A stretch of 64,000 nucleotides of DNA from JANMES01 sp038329865 (lineage in GTDB: Bacteria; Planctomycetota; Phycisphaerae; Tepidisphaerales; Tepidisphaeraceae), in the NCBI GenBank assembly GCA_038329865.1, contig JBBQNK010000006.1, positions 62,001 through 126,000 on the forward strand, given 5' to 3'. This document shows, one piece after another, positions 17,917 through 26,819 of the stretch; position 1 is the first letter of the stretch; each line of letters begins with the position of its first letter. The position numbers were made by a program, and so were the translations under genes. The notes beneath the pieces are model-generated. The model was not told the origin of the DNA, ran no database searches, and worked only from the letters and a program-made list of their open reading frames with translations.

Positions 17917-18570
17917 ATGTGGGAACTCATCGTCAAAGGTCAGTGGTTCATGGCGCCGTTACTGGTGTGCAGCGTGCTCACCATCGCGGTGATTCTCGAT
18001 CGATTTCTAGCCCTGCGCGCACAGCGGCGAGAGGCCGGCGCGTTTCTGGCGGAATTCGACCGACTCGTTCAGGCTCGCGACCTTGCCGCCGCGCGCAAAT
18101 TCTGCGAGTCGCGCCCGAGCGTGATGGCGGGCATGATGCTGGCCGGCCTGAATCGCTACGACGAGCTTCGCCGGCAGGATTCGCTCGCGTTCCTGCATGA
18201 CCAAGTCAATCGAAGCATCGAAGAGCACGGCAGCATCGCCGTCGCCGAGCTGGAGACGCATCTGGGCATGCTGGCCGGCGTGGGGACGATCGCGCCGCTC
18301 CTGGGGTTTGCCGGAACTGTCACCGGCATGATCGAGGCGTTCAACGCCATCGCGCAGGCCAATGACATCAACGTTACGCTCGTTGCCGCCGGCATCAGCC
18401 AGGCGCTGATCACCACCGCCGCGGGGCTGCTGATTGCGATTCCCGCGATCATCGCGTTCAACTACTTCACGCAACAGGTCGGCGAACTGACGCTTGCGAT
18501 GGAAGGCTCGGCCAATTCACTATTGGGCGAGCTGGTACGCCTGGCGATCGACAATGGAACCCAGAAGTGA
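17917..18570 (+). CDS. exbB: ExbB/TolQ/MotA-type proton channel protein
   Basis: 217 residues with three membrane helices: about 10-30 (WFMAPLLVCSVLTIAVILDRF), about 120-145 (LAGVGTIAPLLGFAGTVTGMI) and about 155-180 (ISQALITTAAGLLIAIPAI). The GTIAPLLGFAGTVTGMIEAF and TTAAGLLIAIPAIIAFNYF blocks are the signature of the MotA/TolQ/ExbB proton channel. It is 7 nt upstream of an ExbD gene, giving a standard motor pair. It is the only ExbB-like gene in the window, so it may also serve the ExbD at 7023. Confidence 0.94.
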   Translation: MWELIVKGQWFMAPLLVCSVLTIAVILDRFLALRAQRREAGAFLAEFDRLVQARDLAAARKFCESRPSVMAGMMLAGLNRYDELRRQDSLAFLHDQVNRSIEEHGSIAVAELETHLGMLAGVGTIAPLLGFAGTVTGMIEAFNAIAQANDINVTLVAAGISQALITTAAGLLIAIPAIIAFNYFTQQVGELTLAMEGSANSLLGELVRLAIDNGTQK

Positions 18571-18577
18571 AGCCACG

Positions 18578-18982
18578 ATGAAGCTCAAACGCCGCCACAA
18601 AATCACGCCGACGATCCCGCTCTCAAGCATGGCAGACTTGGCGATGTTGCTGCTAGTGTTCTTCGTAATCTGCGGCAAGGTCTCCACGCGATCCACCGTC
18701 GCCGTGGAGCCGCCCGTGAGCTTAACCGGCGAAGAAATGCCCAAGGCCGCGCCGGTGATCGTGACCGTTACTGCCTCGGGGGAAACGTATCTCGAAGGCC
18801 GGCTCGTCGATCCGAAAGAGTTGCTCGATGAATTGGAGGCGATCATGCAAAGTCGTTCAGATCGCCAGGGCCGAACCGTGCAGATCGAGGTGGACCGCCG
18901 CACTTCGTACAAGGATTACGTGGTGGCCGTTGATGCGGTGAATCGCGTGAAGGGTTACGTCGAACTGAAGGTGAAGCAATGA
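18578..18982 (+). CDS. exbD: ExbD/TolR-type biopolymer transport protein (second)
   Basis: The ATG at 18578, just after the ExbB stop, gives 134 residues starting MKLKRRHKITPTIPLSSMAD. A single membrane helix (about 19-38) carries the conserved aspartate D20, and the periplasmic part ends AVNRVKGYVELKVK. It is distinct from the ExbD at 7023 but has the same architecture. It overlaps the next gene by 4 nt (ATGA). Together with ExbB it should form the energy-transducing core of this operon. Confidence 0.92.
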   Translation: MKLKRRHKITPTIPLSSMADLAMLLLVFFVICGKVSTRSTVAVEPPVSLTGEEMPKAAPVIVTVTASGETYLEGRLVDPKELLDELEAIMQSRSDRQGRTVQIEVDRRTSYKDYVVAVDAVNRVKGYVELKVKQ

Positions 18983-19491
18983 GCCTTTCTGCAGAAAATG
19001 AATCGACTTCGGCACCGGCCGCTCGTCAGAACAGCGCCGGCGCCAAGCGGCTGTGGAAGTTGCTGGGGTGGGTTGCGCTGGGGCACGTCGTTGTGATCCT
19101 GGCGCTCAGTCCGGGGTTGTACTGGTCGAACAGCAATTCGCCGGAAGACCTCTTTGCGCGCGGCGAAGCAGCGATGAAAGAGGGCAAGTACGCCGAAGCG
19201 ATGGAGTTGTTCCGTAAGGTGATGGACCAGCAGCCCAAGCCTCCGCCGATCTATTCCAAGGCCGCCGAGTTCCATCGCCTGGCCGATCGACTAGGCCGCC
19301 AGAACGCCGGCAAGGAGAGCGAATCCGCCGAACGCGCAAAGGCCACCGCCGCCGACGCCGCGCCGGCGACGCAGCCGGTCTCGCTCACTCCCGTCGTCCC
19401 GAAGGAAATGCCGAACACCAGGGCGCCGACCACCCAAACTGTCGAGCCGTACATCCCGCCGGAACTGAGGGGCCGCGTTGGCGCGCCGTAA
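18979..19491 (+). CDS. Membrane-anchored small TPR protein
   Basis: 170 residues. A short cytoplasmic N-terminus precedes one hydrophobic helix at about 31-52 (LLGWVALGHVVVILALSPGLYW). A TPR-like pair follows (AEAMELFRKVMDQQPKPP), then an Ala/Thr/Pro-rich tail ending YIPPELRGRVGAP. Its position at the end of the Exb operon and its single-anchor topology resemble TonB/TolA-like connectors, but no TonB domain is visible, so that comparison is only suggestive. Confidence 0.75.
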   Translation: MSLSAENESTSAPAARQNSAGAKRLWKLLGWVALGHVVVILALSPGLYWSNSNSPEDLFARGEAAMKEGKYAEAMELFRKVMDQQPKPPPIYSKAAEFHRLADRLGRQNAGKESESAERAKATAADAAPATQPVSLTPVVPKEMPNTRAPTTQTVEPYIPPELRGRVGAP

Positions 19492-19613
19492 TAGTTCAGG
19501 CATCACAGCAGGAATAGCGCCGGCACCAGGCGGGGAACGAGGCCGAGGGAAAGCAGGGCGATTCCTGCAGTTGTCGTCTCAAATTTAGATCGTGAAGTCT
19601 CCAGACATGTCAT

Positions 19614-19686
<73 letters not shown>

Positions 19687-19704
19687 CGGTTGGGTGAGGG
19701 GGCG

Positions 19705-20043
19705 TTACAGCGCTAGTTCATTCTTTTCGCCGGTGCGGATGCGGATGGCTTCGACCACCGGATAGACGAATATCTTTCCGTCGCCGACTTCCCCCGTGCG
19801 GGCCGCTTCTACGATGGCGTTGACCGCCGCTTCGCGTTCTTCGGACTTCACGCAGATCTTCAGGAGCACCTTGGGAACGAATCCGATATCCAGCCTGGCG
19901 CCGCGATACCGCTCGGTATGACCCATCTGTCGCCCGAAGCCTTTGCATTCAATCGCGGTGACGCCGAGGATGCTCAGCTTCGCCAGTGCGTTTTTGACTG
20001 CATCGAGCTTGTTCGGCTTAATTACTGCTTCGATCATCTGCAT
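19705..20043 (-). CDS. glnB: PII nitrogen regulatory protein, lacking the usual Tyr51
   Basis: The start at 20043 follows AAGGAG with 6-nt spacing and gives 112 residues, the canonical PII length. KGFGRQMGHTERYRG opens the T-loop and EVGDGKIFVYPV is the B-loop signature. Aligned with E. coli GlnB (ELYRGAEY), this protein reads ERYRGARL. Tyr46 is kept but position 51, the uridylylated tyrosine, is Leu. It probably senses 2-oxoglutarate and ATP/ADP without GlnD modification. No amtB is adjacent; the neighbours are a tRNA and a BFN gene. Confidence 0.92.
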   Translation of the reverse strand: MQMIEAVIKPNKLDAVKNALAKLSILGVTAIECKGFGRQMGHTERYRGARLDIGFVPKVLLKICVKSEEREAAVNAIVEAARTGEVGDGKIFVYPVVEAIRIRTGEKNELAL

Positions 20044-20141
20044 GCCAAACTCCTTGGAAGCTGGGTTGGAACTATCATCGAGAACGTCGGCCATCATAGC
20101 TTTTGGCCGACCGATGACAAACTGGTTCAAAAATGATGGGA

Positions 20142-20543
20142 TCAGTTCTGTCGCGTGGCTTCATCGAGCACGTGCTCAGCCACGTAGATCGGCACGTTAT
20201 TCGCGATGCCTAGCGCGATGGCGTCGCTGGGCCGGCTGTCTATTTCGACGAGGTTGCCGCTCTGGCGAATGACGATCTGCGCGAAGTAGGTCTGGTGCTC
20301 GAGGTTGTTAATGTCGATGCGTTCCAGTTCCCCGCCGAGTTCCTCGATCACGTTTGCGAGCAGATCGTGCGTGAGAGGCCGCGGCGTGACCTTCCCCTTC
20401 AGGCGCCGATCGATCGCCTGGGCTTCGCCGTCGCCGATCACGATCGGGAATTTTCGTTCGCCTTCGACTTCTTTCAGGATGATGATTTGCTCCTGACGAA
20501 GCTCAGAGATGATGATCTTGTGGAGTTCCATCAGAATCGGCAT
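20142..20543 (-). CDS. BFN/DUF151 bifunctional-nuclease-family protein
   Basis: 133 residues matching the DUF151 family along its length. It has IILKEVEGERKFPIVIGDGEAQAI in the first half and the family signature IDSRPSDAIALGIANNVPIYV near the C-terminus. Relatives in plants and bacteria have nuclease activity, but the bacterial role is not settled. The ribosome site GGAG lies 6 nt before the ATG. It sits upstream of glnB in the same direction with a gap of about 100 nt, so cotranscription is possible. Confidence 0.9.
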   Translation of the reverse strand: MPILMELHKIIISELRQEQIIILKEVEGERKFPIVIGDGEAQAIDRRLKGKVTPRPLTHDLLANVIEELGGELERIDINNLEHQTYFAQIVIRQSGNLVEIDSRPSDAIALGIANNVPIYVAEHVLDEATRQN

Positions 20544-20636
20544 GCCGCGCTCCTTAGCTGCAAGAGACTAGAACTTCCTGCCCGGCGCAAGTCAAGACGA
20601 TTTTAACCTGAGCCCCGATGCCTATAATGCGATTCT

Positions 20637-21896
20637 ATGAAGTCACGTTCGGGCCGCACTGTTTTGAGTTGGATGATCGTCTGCGCCGTGGTCGCCGTGC
20701 TAATTGCCGCGGCCGCCGCGATAGGCTGGCGCGTATTGCGGCCGGGCGTGCAGGTGACGCGAATGGTCGAAGGGCCGGTCGTGCAGGCGTTCTACTCCAC
20801 CGGCACGGTTGAGCCGGTTCGCGAATTTCCCATCAAGGCCAACCACGCCGGCATTATCACGAAGATGCTGGTCGACAAGGGCGACCCGATCAAACTCGGC
20901 CAGTTGCTAGCGATGGTGGAAGAGAAGGATTTGCAGTTCGCGCTCGATAAAGCCGTCGCTGAATTGAACGAGAAGACGGCGCGGATGGACGAAAAAACTT
21001 CGCCCGTTCTCAAGGAATTTGACGCCCGCATCGCCGCCAACTCCGACATGCTCGGCATCGCCAAGCGCGATCAGGACCGCGTGGCCGGCCTCCTCGAGCG
21101 CGATGCCGCAACGCAATTCGATGCCGACCGCGCCGCCGATCGCGTGCAGCAGATGCTCAGCGAAGTCGAATCCCTTAAGTCCCAGCGCGCCGCCAAGCAG
21201 TTGGAACTGAAGAAGGAAGTCGACGTCGCCAAATCCGCCGTGGCGGTAGCGAAGTGGAATTTGGATCAGCAAAACATTCTCTCGCCGACCGACGGCGTGG
21301 TGCTCGATCGGCCGGAATCCATCGGCACGCGCGTGGCGGTGAACGATCACCTCATGCAGGTGGCTGACGTTCGGCCGGAGAATCTGGTCATGCGGGCGCA
21401 GGTGGATGAAGAGGACAAGAACAAAGTCCGCCTCGATCAGATCGTGGAGATGACGCTTTATTCCTTCCCCGACCAGGTGTTCAAAGGCAAGGTCACGAAG
21501 ATTTACCCCAAGGCCGACAGCGAGCGGCGGACGTTTGAAATCGACGTGGTCCTGAGCGTGCCGAACGATCATTTCGCGGCCGGCATGACGGGTGAGCTGG
21601 CGTTCATTATGGACGCGAAGCCCGTCGCGATGGTGATCCCGAGCCAATCGGTGCAGAAGGACAAAGTCTACGTCGTCCGCGACGGCCGACTGACGGTGGC
21701 GGACGTGAAGATGGGACTGCGGAGCGTCGAACGCGTCGAAATTCTTTCCGGCCTTGCCGCGGGCGATCAGGTGGTTGTCAGCCCCGTTGGCGATATGAAG
21801 GAAGGGCAGCGCGTGCGGACGGAAGAGGTTGATCCGCAAGTTGCCGCGAATCTCAACAAGAAAATCGTGGAGCAGCCGCTCAACGGGTTCAACTAG
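20637..21896 (+). CDS. Efflux periplasmic adaptor (HlyD/MacA family)
   Basis: 419 residues. An N-terminal membrane anchor (about 8-30, VLSWMIVCAVVAVLIAAAAAIGW) precedes a split lipoyl/barrel-sandwich domain (PIKANHAGIITKMLVDKGDPIKLGQ at about 63-87 and NILSPTDGVVLDRP at about 213-226). A helical hairpin lies between (about 95-205), and beta-barrel and membrane-proximal domains follow. It is the first gene of an adaptor-permease-ATPase operon of MacAB or Lol type. Substrate unknown; no outer-membrane channel is adjacent. Confidence 0.9.
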   Translation: MKSRSGRTVLSWMIVCAVVAVLIAAAAAIGWRVLRPGVQVTRMVEGPVVQAFYSTGTVEPVREFPIKANHAGIITKMLVDKGDPIKLGQLLAMVEEKDLQFALDKAVAELNEKTARMDEKTSPVLKEFDARIAANSDMLGIAKRDQDRVAGLLERDAATQFDADRAADRVQQMLSEVESLKSQRAAKQLELKKEVDVAKSAVAVAKWNLDQQNILSPTDGVVLDRPESIGTRVAVNDHLMQVADVRPENLVMRAQVDEEDKNKVRLDQIVEMTLYSFPDQVFKGKVTKIYPKADSERRTFEIDVVLSVPNDHFAAGMTGELAFIMDAKPVAMVIPSQSVQKDKVYVVRDGRLTVADVKMGLRSVERVEILSGLAAGDQVVVSPVGDMKEGQRVRTEEVDPQVAANLNKKIVEQPLNGFN

Positions 21897-21908
21897 GGCA
21901 ACAATCCC

Positions 21909-23156
21909 ATGCGATGGTTCGTGGCGGTTCGATATTTCCTCTCGCACAAGCGGCAGTCGCTCGTCTGCATCGCGGGCGTGACGATCAGCGTGACGATGTT
22001 CATCGCCATGACGGCGATGATGCAGGGGTTCACCGATAAATTCATCATCGAGACCGTGGAATCCGGCGGCCACATCACCATTCACGACGAACCGCGCGAG
22101 AAACAGACGGCCATCTTGGAGCGAGTCTTTACGGATCCGAATGCGCTGCTGGTGGTTGAAGGCGTGAAACCTCGCGACAACGTGAAGAAGATCAAAAACC
22201 CCGAGGGCCTGATCCGCCAGATCCGCCGACTGCCCGGCGTGGTCGATGCGGCCCCGGTCGTGAGCGGCGACGCCATCGCCACCTACGGCACGAAGACGAT
22301 CGGCCTGTCGATCTTCGGCGTCGAGCCGACCCGGCAGCAGGCGGTCACCACAATCGGGAAGGACATCGTCGAAGGTAGTTTCGACCGCCTGAAGACCGCT
22401 GCCGACGGAATCGTGCTCGGCAAGGGCGTGGCGGACGTGCTGGGGGCGCGGATGGGGGACATCGTCTCCCTCTCCAGCCAAACCGGCGGCCGGGCGACGG
22501 CGAAAGTCGTCGGCATTTTCGCTACCGGCATTACGCCAGTCGATTATTCTCGCTGCTACATGCTGCTGAACAACGCCCAGACGCTGCTGGATAAAAAGAA
22601 CATCGTGAACGAGATCGTCATCCGCACGAACGACTACGAGCGCGCCCGCGAGTATGCCGCCCAGATTGAATCGGTGGCCGGTTACAAGACCGAGAGCTGG
22701 CAGGAATCCAACGCCAACTTCCTCAAGATTTTCAGCGTGCAGACGATCATCACATACATCATCACCGGCGCGCTGCTGATCGTGGCGGCGTTCGGCGTGC
22801 TGAACATTCTCATCATGGCGGTGCTGGAACGGGTGAACGACATCGCCATCCTCAAAAGCTTCGGCTTTTCGCGGGAAGACATCACGGTCATCTACATGAT
22901 CCAGGGTTTGGTCATCGGCCTGATCGGCGCGGTGCTCGGCGTGGTGCTCGGCAAGATCGCGATCGAAACGTTGCGGCGGATTCCGATCAAGATGGAAGGG
23001 CTGGTGAAGGCCGAGGGGATTTTAATGAGCGAGCACATGAGCCTGTACGTCTCGGCGTTCGTCTCGGCGATGGTGATCGTGACGGCGGCGGCGGTGTACC
23101 CGGCGAGGCGGGCGGCGACGTACGACCCGGTGGAGGTGATCCGTGGCGCCCACTGA
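21909..23156 (+). CDS. ABC transporter permease, FtsX/MacB/LolC type
   Basis: 415 residues. One N-terminal helix (about 16-38, SLVCIAGVTISVTMFIAM) precedes a long periplasmic MacB_PCD-like domain. Three C-terminal helices follow (about 280-305, 325-350 and 380-400) with ILIMAVLERVNDIAILKSFGFS, the typical FtsX-domain coupling segment, and the end YPARRAATYDPVEVIRG. It lies 12 nt after the adaptor gene and overlaps the ATPase gene by 14 nt. Confidence 0.93.
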   Translation: MRWFVAVRYFLSHKRQSLVCIAGVTISVTMFIAMTAMMQGFTDKFIIETVESGGHITIHDEPREKQTAILERVFTDPNALLVVEGVKPRDNVKKIKNPEGLIRQIRRLPGVVDAAPVVSGDAIATYGTKTIGLSIFGVEPTRQQAVTTIGKDIVEGSFDRLKTAADGIVLGKGVADVLGARMGDIVSLSSQTGGRATAKVVGIFATGITPVDYSRCYMLLNNAQTLLDKKNIVNEIVIRTNDYERAREYAAQIESVAGYKTESWQESNANFLKIFSVQTIITYIITGALLIVAAFGVLNILIMAVLERVNDIAILKSFGFSREDITVIYMIQGLVIGLIGAVLGVVLGKIAIETLRRIPIKMEGLVKAEGILMSEHMSLYVSAFVSAMVIVTAAAVYPARRAATYDPVEVIRGAH

Positions 23157-23907
23157 TCGCCCGCCGATTTTGCAGGCCGTCAACGTGCATCGAATGCTCG
23201 GGGCTGCGGACGCGCGGGCGCACATTTTGCGAGGCGTCTCGCTGACGATCGACCGCGGCGAGTATGTTTCGATCATCGGCCAAAGCGGATCGGGCAAGAG
23301 CACGCTGCTCTACCTGCTCGGCGGGCTTGATCGCCCGACGCAGGTGGACGAGAACGACCGGCCGTTCACTCCCGGCAGCCGGATTTTTATCGATGGAGTC
23401 GATACGACCGACCTGCCCGATAGCGAACTCGCGGCGGTGCGGAATGCGAAGGTGGGATTCGTCTTCCAGTTCCATTACCTGCTGAAAGAATTCACTGCGG
23501 CGGAAAACGTTGCGCTGCCGATGCTTAAACTCGGCCGGCTGAGTCGATCGCAGTCGATGGAACGTGCTGCGGCACTGCTGACGAAGCTGGGATTGGCGGA
23601 CAAGATCAAGCGTCGCGCCAATCGACTCAGCGGCGGCGAGCAGCAACGGGTGGCGATTGCCCGTGCGCTGGCAAACGAGCCGGCGGTGCTGCTGGCGGAT
23701 GAACCGACGGGAAATCTCGACCGCCGCAACGGCGAAATCGTAGCGGAGATTTTTCAGGAACTTTCGACGACGGGGCAGTCGATCGTGATGGTGACGCACG
23801 ACGTGCAACTCGCCCGACATGCTAGGCGGATGATCACGATGGAGGACGGCCTGGTGATCAAAGACGAATCACTCGCGCATTCGCCGCCGCAACCTGCACA
23901 GGTGTAA
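23143..23907 (+). CDS. ABC transporter ATP-binding protein, LolD/MacB type
   Basis: 254 residues with Walker A GQSGSGKST (about 46-54), Q-loop VFQFHYLL, signature LSGGEQQRVAIARAL, Walker B AVLLADEPTGNLD and the H-loop MVTHD. This is the LolD/MacB subfamily. The start is GTG at 23143, preceded by GGAGGTGATC, which is almost a full anti-Shine-Dalgarno match and is itself inside the permease coding sequence. It energises the neighbouring permease, for lipoprotein or other envelope export. Confidence 0.94.
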   Translation: MAPTDRPPILQAVNVHRMLGAADARAHILRGVSLTIDRGEYVSIIGQSGSGKSTLLYLLGGLDRPTQVDENDRPFTPGSRIFIDGVDTTDLPDSELAAVRNAKVGFVFQFHYLLKEFTAAENVALPMLKLGRLSRSQSMERAAALLTKLGLADKIKRRANRLSGGEQQRVAIARALANEPAVLLADEPTGNLDRRNGEIVAEIFQELSTTGQSIVMVTHDVQLARHARRMITMEDGLVIKDESLAHSPPQPAQV

Positions 23908-23994
23908 TTGCTTTCCCAAATTGCGGGAACGTTTTCGCTTTCATCGCGTGAAACCCATTCGCCAACTCGCAAAAATCGCGTTACACTACCCGCC

Positions 23995-25008
<1,014 letters not shown>

Positions 25009-25050
25009 GGCATTTCAACTTCACCTACATTGCTGAAATTTTATCGATGA

Positions 25051-25121
25051 CATCCTGAGGTACTCCGAAGGGTCTAGCTTCCACGCCAAATCGGCTAGAT
25101 CCTTCGGGGTACCTCAGGATG
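25051..25121. repeat. Long hairpin repeat, family D (CATCCTGAGG...)
   Basis: The left arm 25051-25078 starts CATCCTGAGGTACTCCGAAG. The right arm 25094-25121 is its near-complete complement, ending CCTCAGGATG, around a 15-nt loop. The related core GTCATCCTGAGCG...CGAAGGA occurs twice around 61 kb. It may also end transcription of the UDP-xylose synthase gene. Confidence 0.7.
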
Positions 25122-25179
25122 ACGAAACACCTGAAGTTCCCCGCCCCGATCAGAATGTTCCACACCCATCATTTCACCA

Positions 25180-25248
25180 CTTTCATTTCCCATGAAAGCT
25201 TGCTTTCAGAAATTTCGCGATCAATAATCTTTCAGTATCTACTGAAAG
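25180..25248. promoter_or_regulatory. Array of CTTTCA/TGAAAG half-sites: probable operator of the GbsR/MarR gene
   Basis: Five half-sites lie within 69 bp. CTTTCAT-ttccc-ATGAAAG spans 25180-25198. A CTTTCAG half-site at 25203-25209 forms TGAAAGC-tt-GCTTTCA with the preceding arm. A perfect 20-bp palindrome CTTTCAGTA-tc-TACTGAAAG spans 25229-25248. The last site ends 7 nt before the regulator's ATG, where binding would block transcription or initiation. Autoregulation is inference from position and symmetry. Confidence 0.6.
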
Positions 25249-25255
25249 GACAGTG

Positions 25256-25834
25256 ATGATCGCGAACGCCATAGAACCCAAGACGACCACCAATCCGCAG
25301 CAGCAGCTTAAAACCGTGCAGGACCTGTTCATTCGCCGTTGGGGCGAGATGGGGCAGACGTGGGGGATCAACCGCACGATGGGGGAAATCCACGCGTTCC
25401 TCTACATCACTGCCCAGCCGCAATGCACGGATGACGTGATGGAGCGGCTGAACATCAGTCGCGGCAATGCGAGCATGAGCCTGCGGGCGCTGTGCGACTG
25501 GGGCATCATCCGCCGGCTGCACAAGCGCGGCGAGCGGCGGGAATTCTTCGAAAGCCTGTCCGACGTGTGGGAGATCTTCAGCATAATCGCCGCCGAGCGA
25601 AAGCGCCGCGAGATGGACCCGGTGCTGGAGACGATCAAGCAATGCCAGAAGATGCTCGATGAATCTTCACTGGGGAAAGCGGCTGCGAAGCAGGAGCCGG
25701 TTCAGCTCACCCGCCAGCGCCTTGCGAGCATGGAGGAGTTCATGGCGGTGACAAACAAAATCTTCCAGCAGTTTATTGGTAACGCCCGAAGCGGTTTGAC
25801 TCGGGTGGTGAAGGTGCTGTTGAAAGCGTTTTAA
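25256..25834 (+). CDS. GbsR/MarR-family transcriptional regulator
   Basis: 192 residues from the ATG at 25256; a GTG 3 nt upstream is an alternative. The SD AAAGGA is the end of an upstream palindrome. A winged-helix domain is visible at about 45-105 (TDDVMERLNISRGNASMSLRALCDWGIIRRLHKRG, with the wing after it). ELTDVWEIF-like FESLSDVWEIFSIIAAERKRRE then matches GbsR-type proteins, and a helical C-terminal tail probably dimerises. Members repress osmoprotectant or other genes. No obvious target neighbours it; the palindromes upstream suggest autoregulation. Confidence 0.85.
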   Translation: MIANAIEPKTTTNPQQQLKTVQDLFIRRWGEMGQTWGINRTMGEIHAFLYITAQPQCTDDVMERLNISRGNASMSLRALCDWGIIRRLHKRGERREFFESLSDVWEIFSIIAAERKRREMDPVLETIKQCQKMLDESSLGKAAAKQEPVQLTRQRLASMEEFMAVTNKIFQQFIGNARSGLTRVVKVLLKAF

Positions 25835-25853
25835 TCTGCGGATTTCACGGTCC

Positions 25854-25871
25854 GTCCCGCTTCAGCGGGAC
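25854..25871. repeat. Palindrome, family C (CCCGCTTCAGCGGG)
   Basis: GTCCCGCT-TC-AGCGGGAC lies between the convergent ends of the GbsR-like gene and the UVR-motif gene. The same core occurs in a longer hairpin at 52627-52692. It could double as a terminator, though no T-run follows. Confidence 0.6.
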
Positions 25872-25927
25872 CTGCAGGATTGGAATTGAAGGAGCTCGTC
25901 GCGCTGAAGCAAAAAGGACCGATCAAG

Positions 25928-26755
25928 TTATTGATTTGAATTCGACGGGCTGATTTCTCGCCTAATCAGCTCGATTTGATCCCGTAATTTCGCAGCTTGC
26001 TCGTACTGCTCAGCTTTCACGGCGCGATTCAGCTTCAACTGCAGCTGCTTCACCGGATCCGCGGGCAGTTTCTTCTTGATCTCTCGCGCGAATCGCTTGA
26101 GCGTTCGCACCTCATGTGAATCAGCGTAAACTTCCTCCTGCCCGAACTTGTTGAAGAACGCCTTGATGCGCTTCAGCCCTTTTCGGATGGTTTGCAACGC
26201 CAATTCCGGCTTGCCGTCGGTGAATTCGATCGACGCCTGCGCCCGCGTGTTCATCATGGTGATGTACGGTCGGTATTGCTCGAGGATCAGCCGATCCTGC
26301 TCGTCGACGGCGTATTTTCCGCACAGATTCAGCACCCGCAGGTTCCGGGCGGTATCGCGGACGACATTGGCGAATTCCTCCAGCACGAACAGGCCGAGGT
26401 AGCGGTGGTAATACATGCCGGCCTCTTCGCGGAGCATGGAGCACTGCTTTCGCGTGAGGTGGAAGCCGAGCTCCGTGCCGTTGGCGAGCGTGTGTTCGCG
26501 GAGCTGGTTTTCGAAGTATTCGAGGAGCGACTCGTACCCGTGCGGCCGTTCGCCGTCGGGCCGGCCGGAAAGCTCCATCTGCAGCAGGCCGAGGTCGAGG
26601 CGCATCTGCAGCTTGGGCAGACCGTCGGCCCCGGCGATTTTGCGGACATTGATCGAGCCCGGCTCGTAATCCCAGCCTTGCAGCATGGGCTTGATGTCTT
26701 TATTTCGATTGTTGTCTTCGCCTGGTGTTTTCATATCCGATTGCCCGGTGTTCAT
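25928..26755 (-). CDS. UVR-motif protein, DNA repair or stress related, unknown
   Basis: 275 residues if started at 26755 (MNTGQSDMK); 26734 is an alternative start and longer frames exist. The C-terminus carries a UVR motif (LKLNRAVKAEQYEQAAKLRDQIELI, last 35 residues), the UvrB-UvrC contact helix also found in McsA-like proteins. The middle (GLLQMELSGRPDGERPHGYESLLEY) recalls conserved planctomycete proteins of unknown function. No zinc fingers as in McsA are visible. Divergent from the YgfZ gene. Confidence 0.72.
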   Translation of the reverse strand: MNTGQSDMKTPGEDNNRNKDIKPMLQGWDYEPGSINVRKIAGADGLPKLQMRLDLGLLQMELSGRPDGERPHGYESLLEYFENQLREHTLANGTELGFHLTRKQCSMLREEAGMYYHRYLGLFVLEEFANVVRDTARNLRVLNLCGKYAVDEQDRLILEQYRPYITMMNTRAQASIEFTDGKPELALQTIRKGLKRIKAFFNKFGQEEVYADSHEVRTLKRFAREIKKKLPADPVKQLQLKLNRAVKAEQYEQAAKLRDQIELIRREISPSNSNQ

Positions 26756-26819
26756 ATAACATTCTAGCCTGTAACTTTGTTCCACCCAAGTGTTGTTTTG
26801 ACGACGACTCGTGTTGCCT

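Noticed and set aside
19501..19613. Small RNA or terminator between the Exb operon and the tRNA
   Set aside because: A loose GCAGGAAT/ATTCCTGC pairing exists but is about 50 nt apart and without a T-run; not enough to call.
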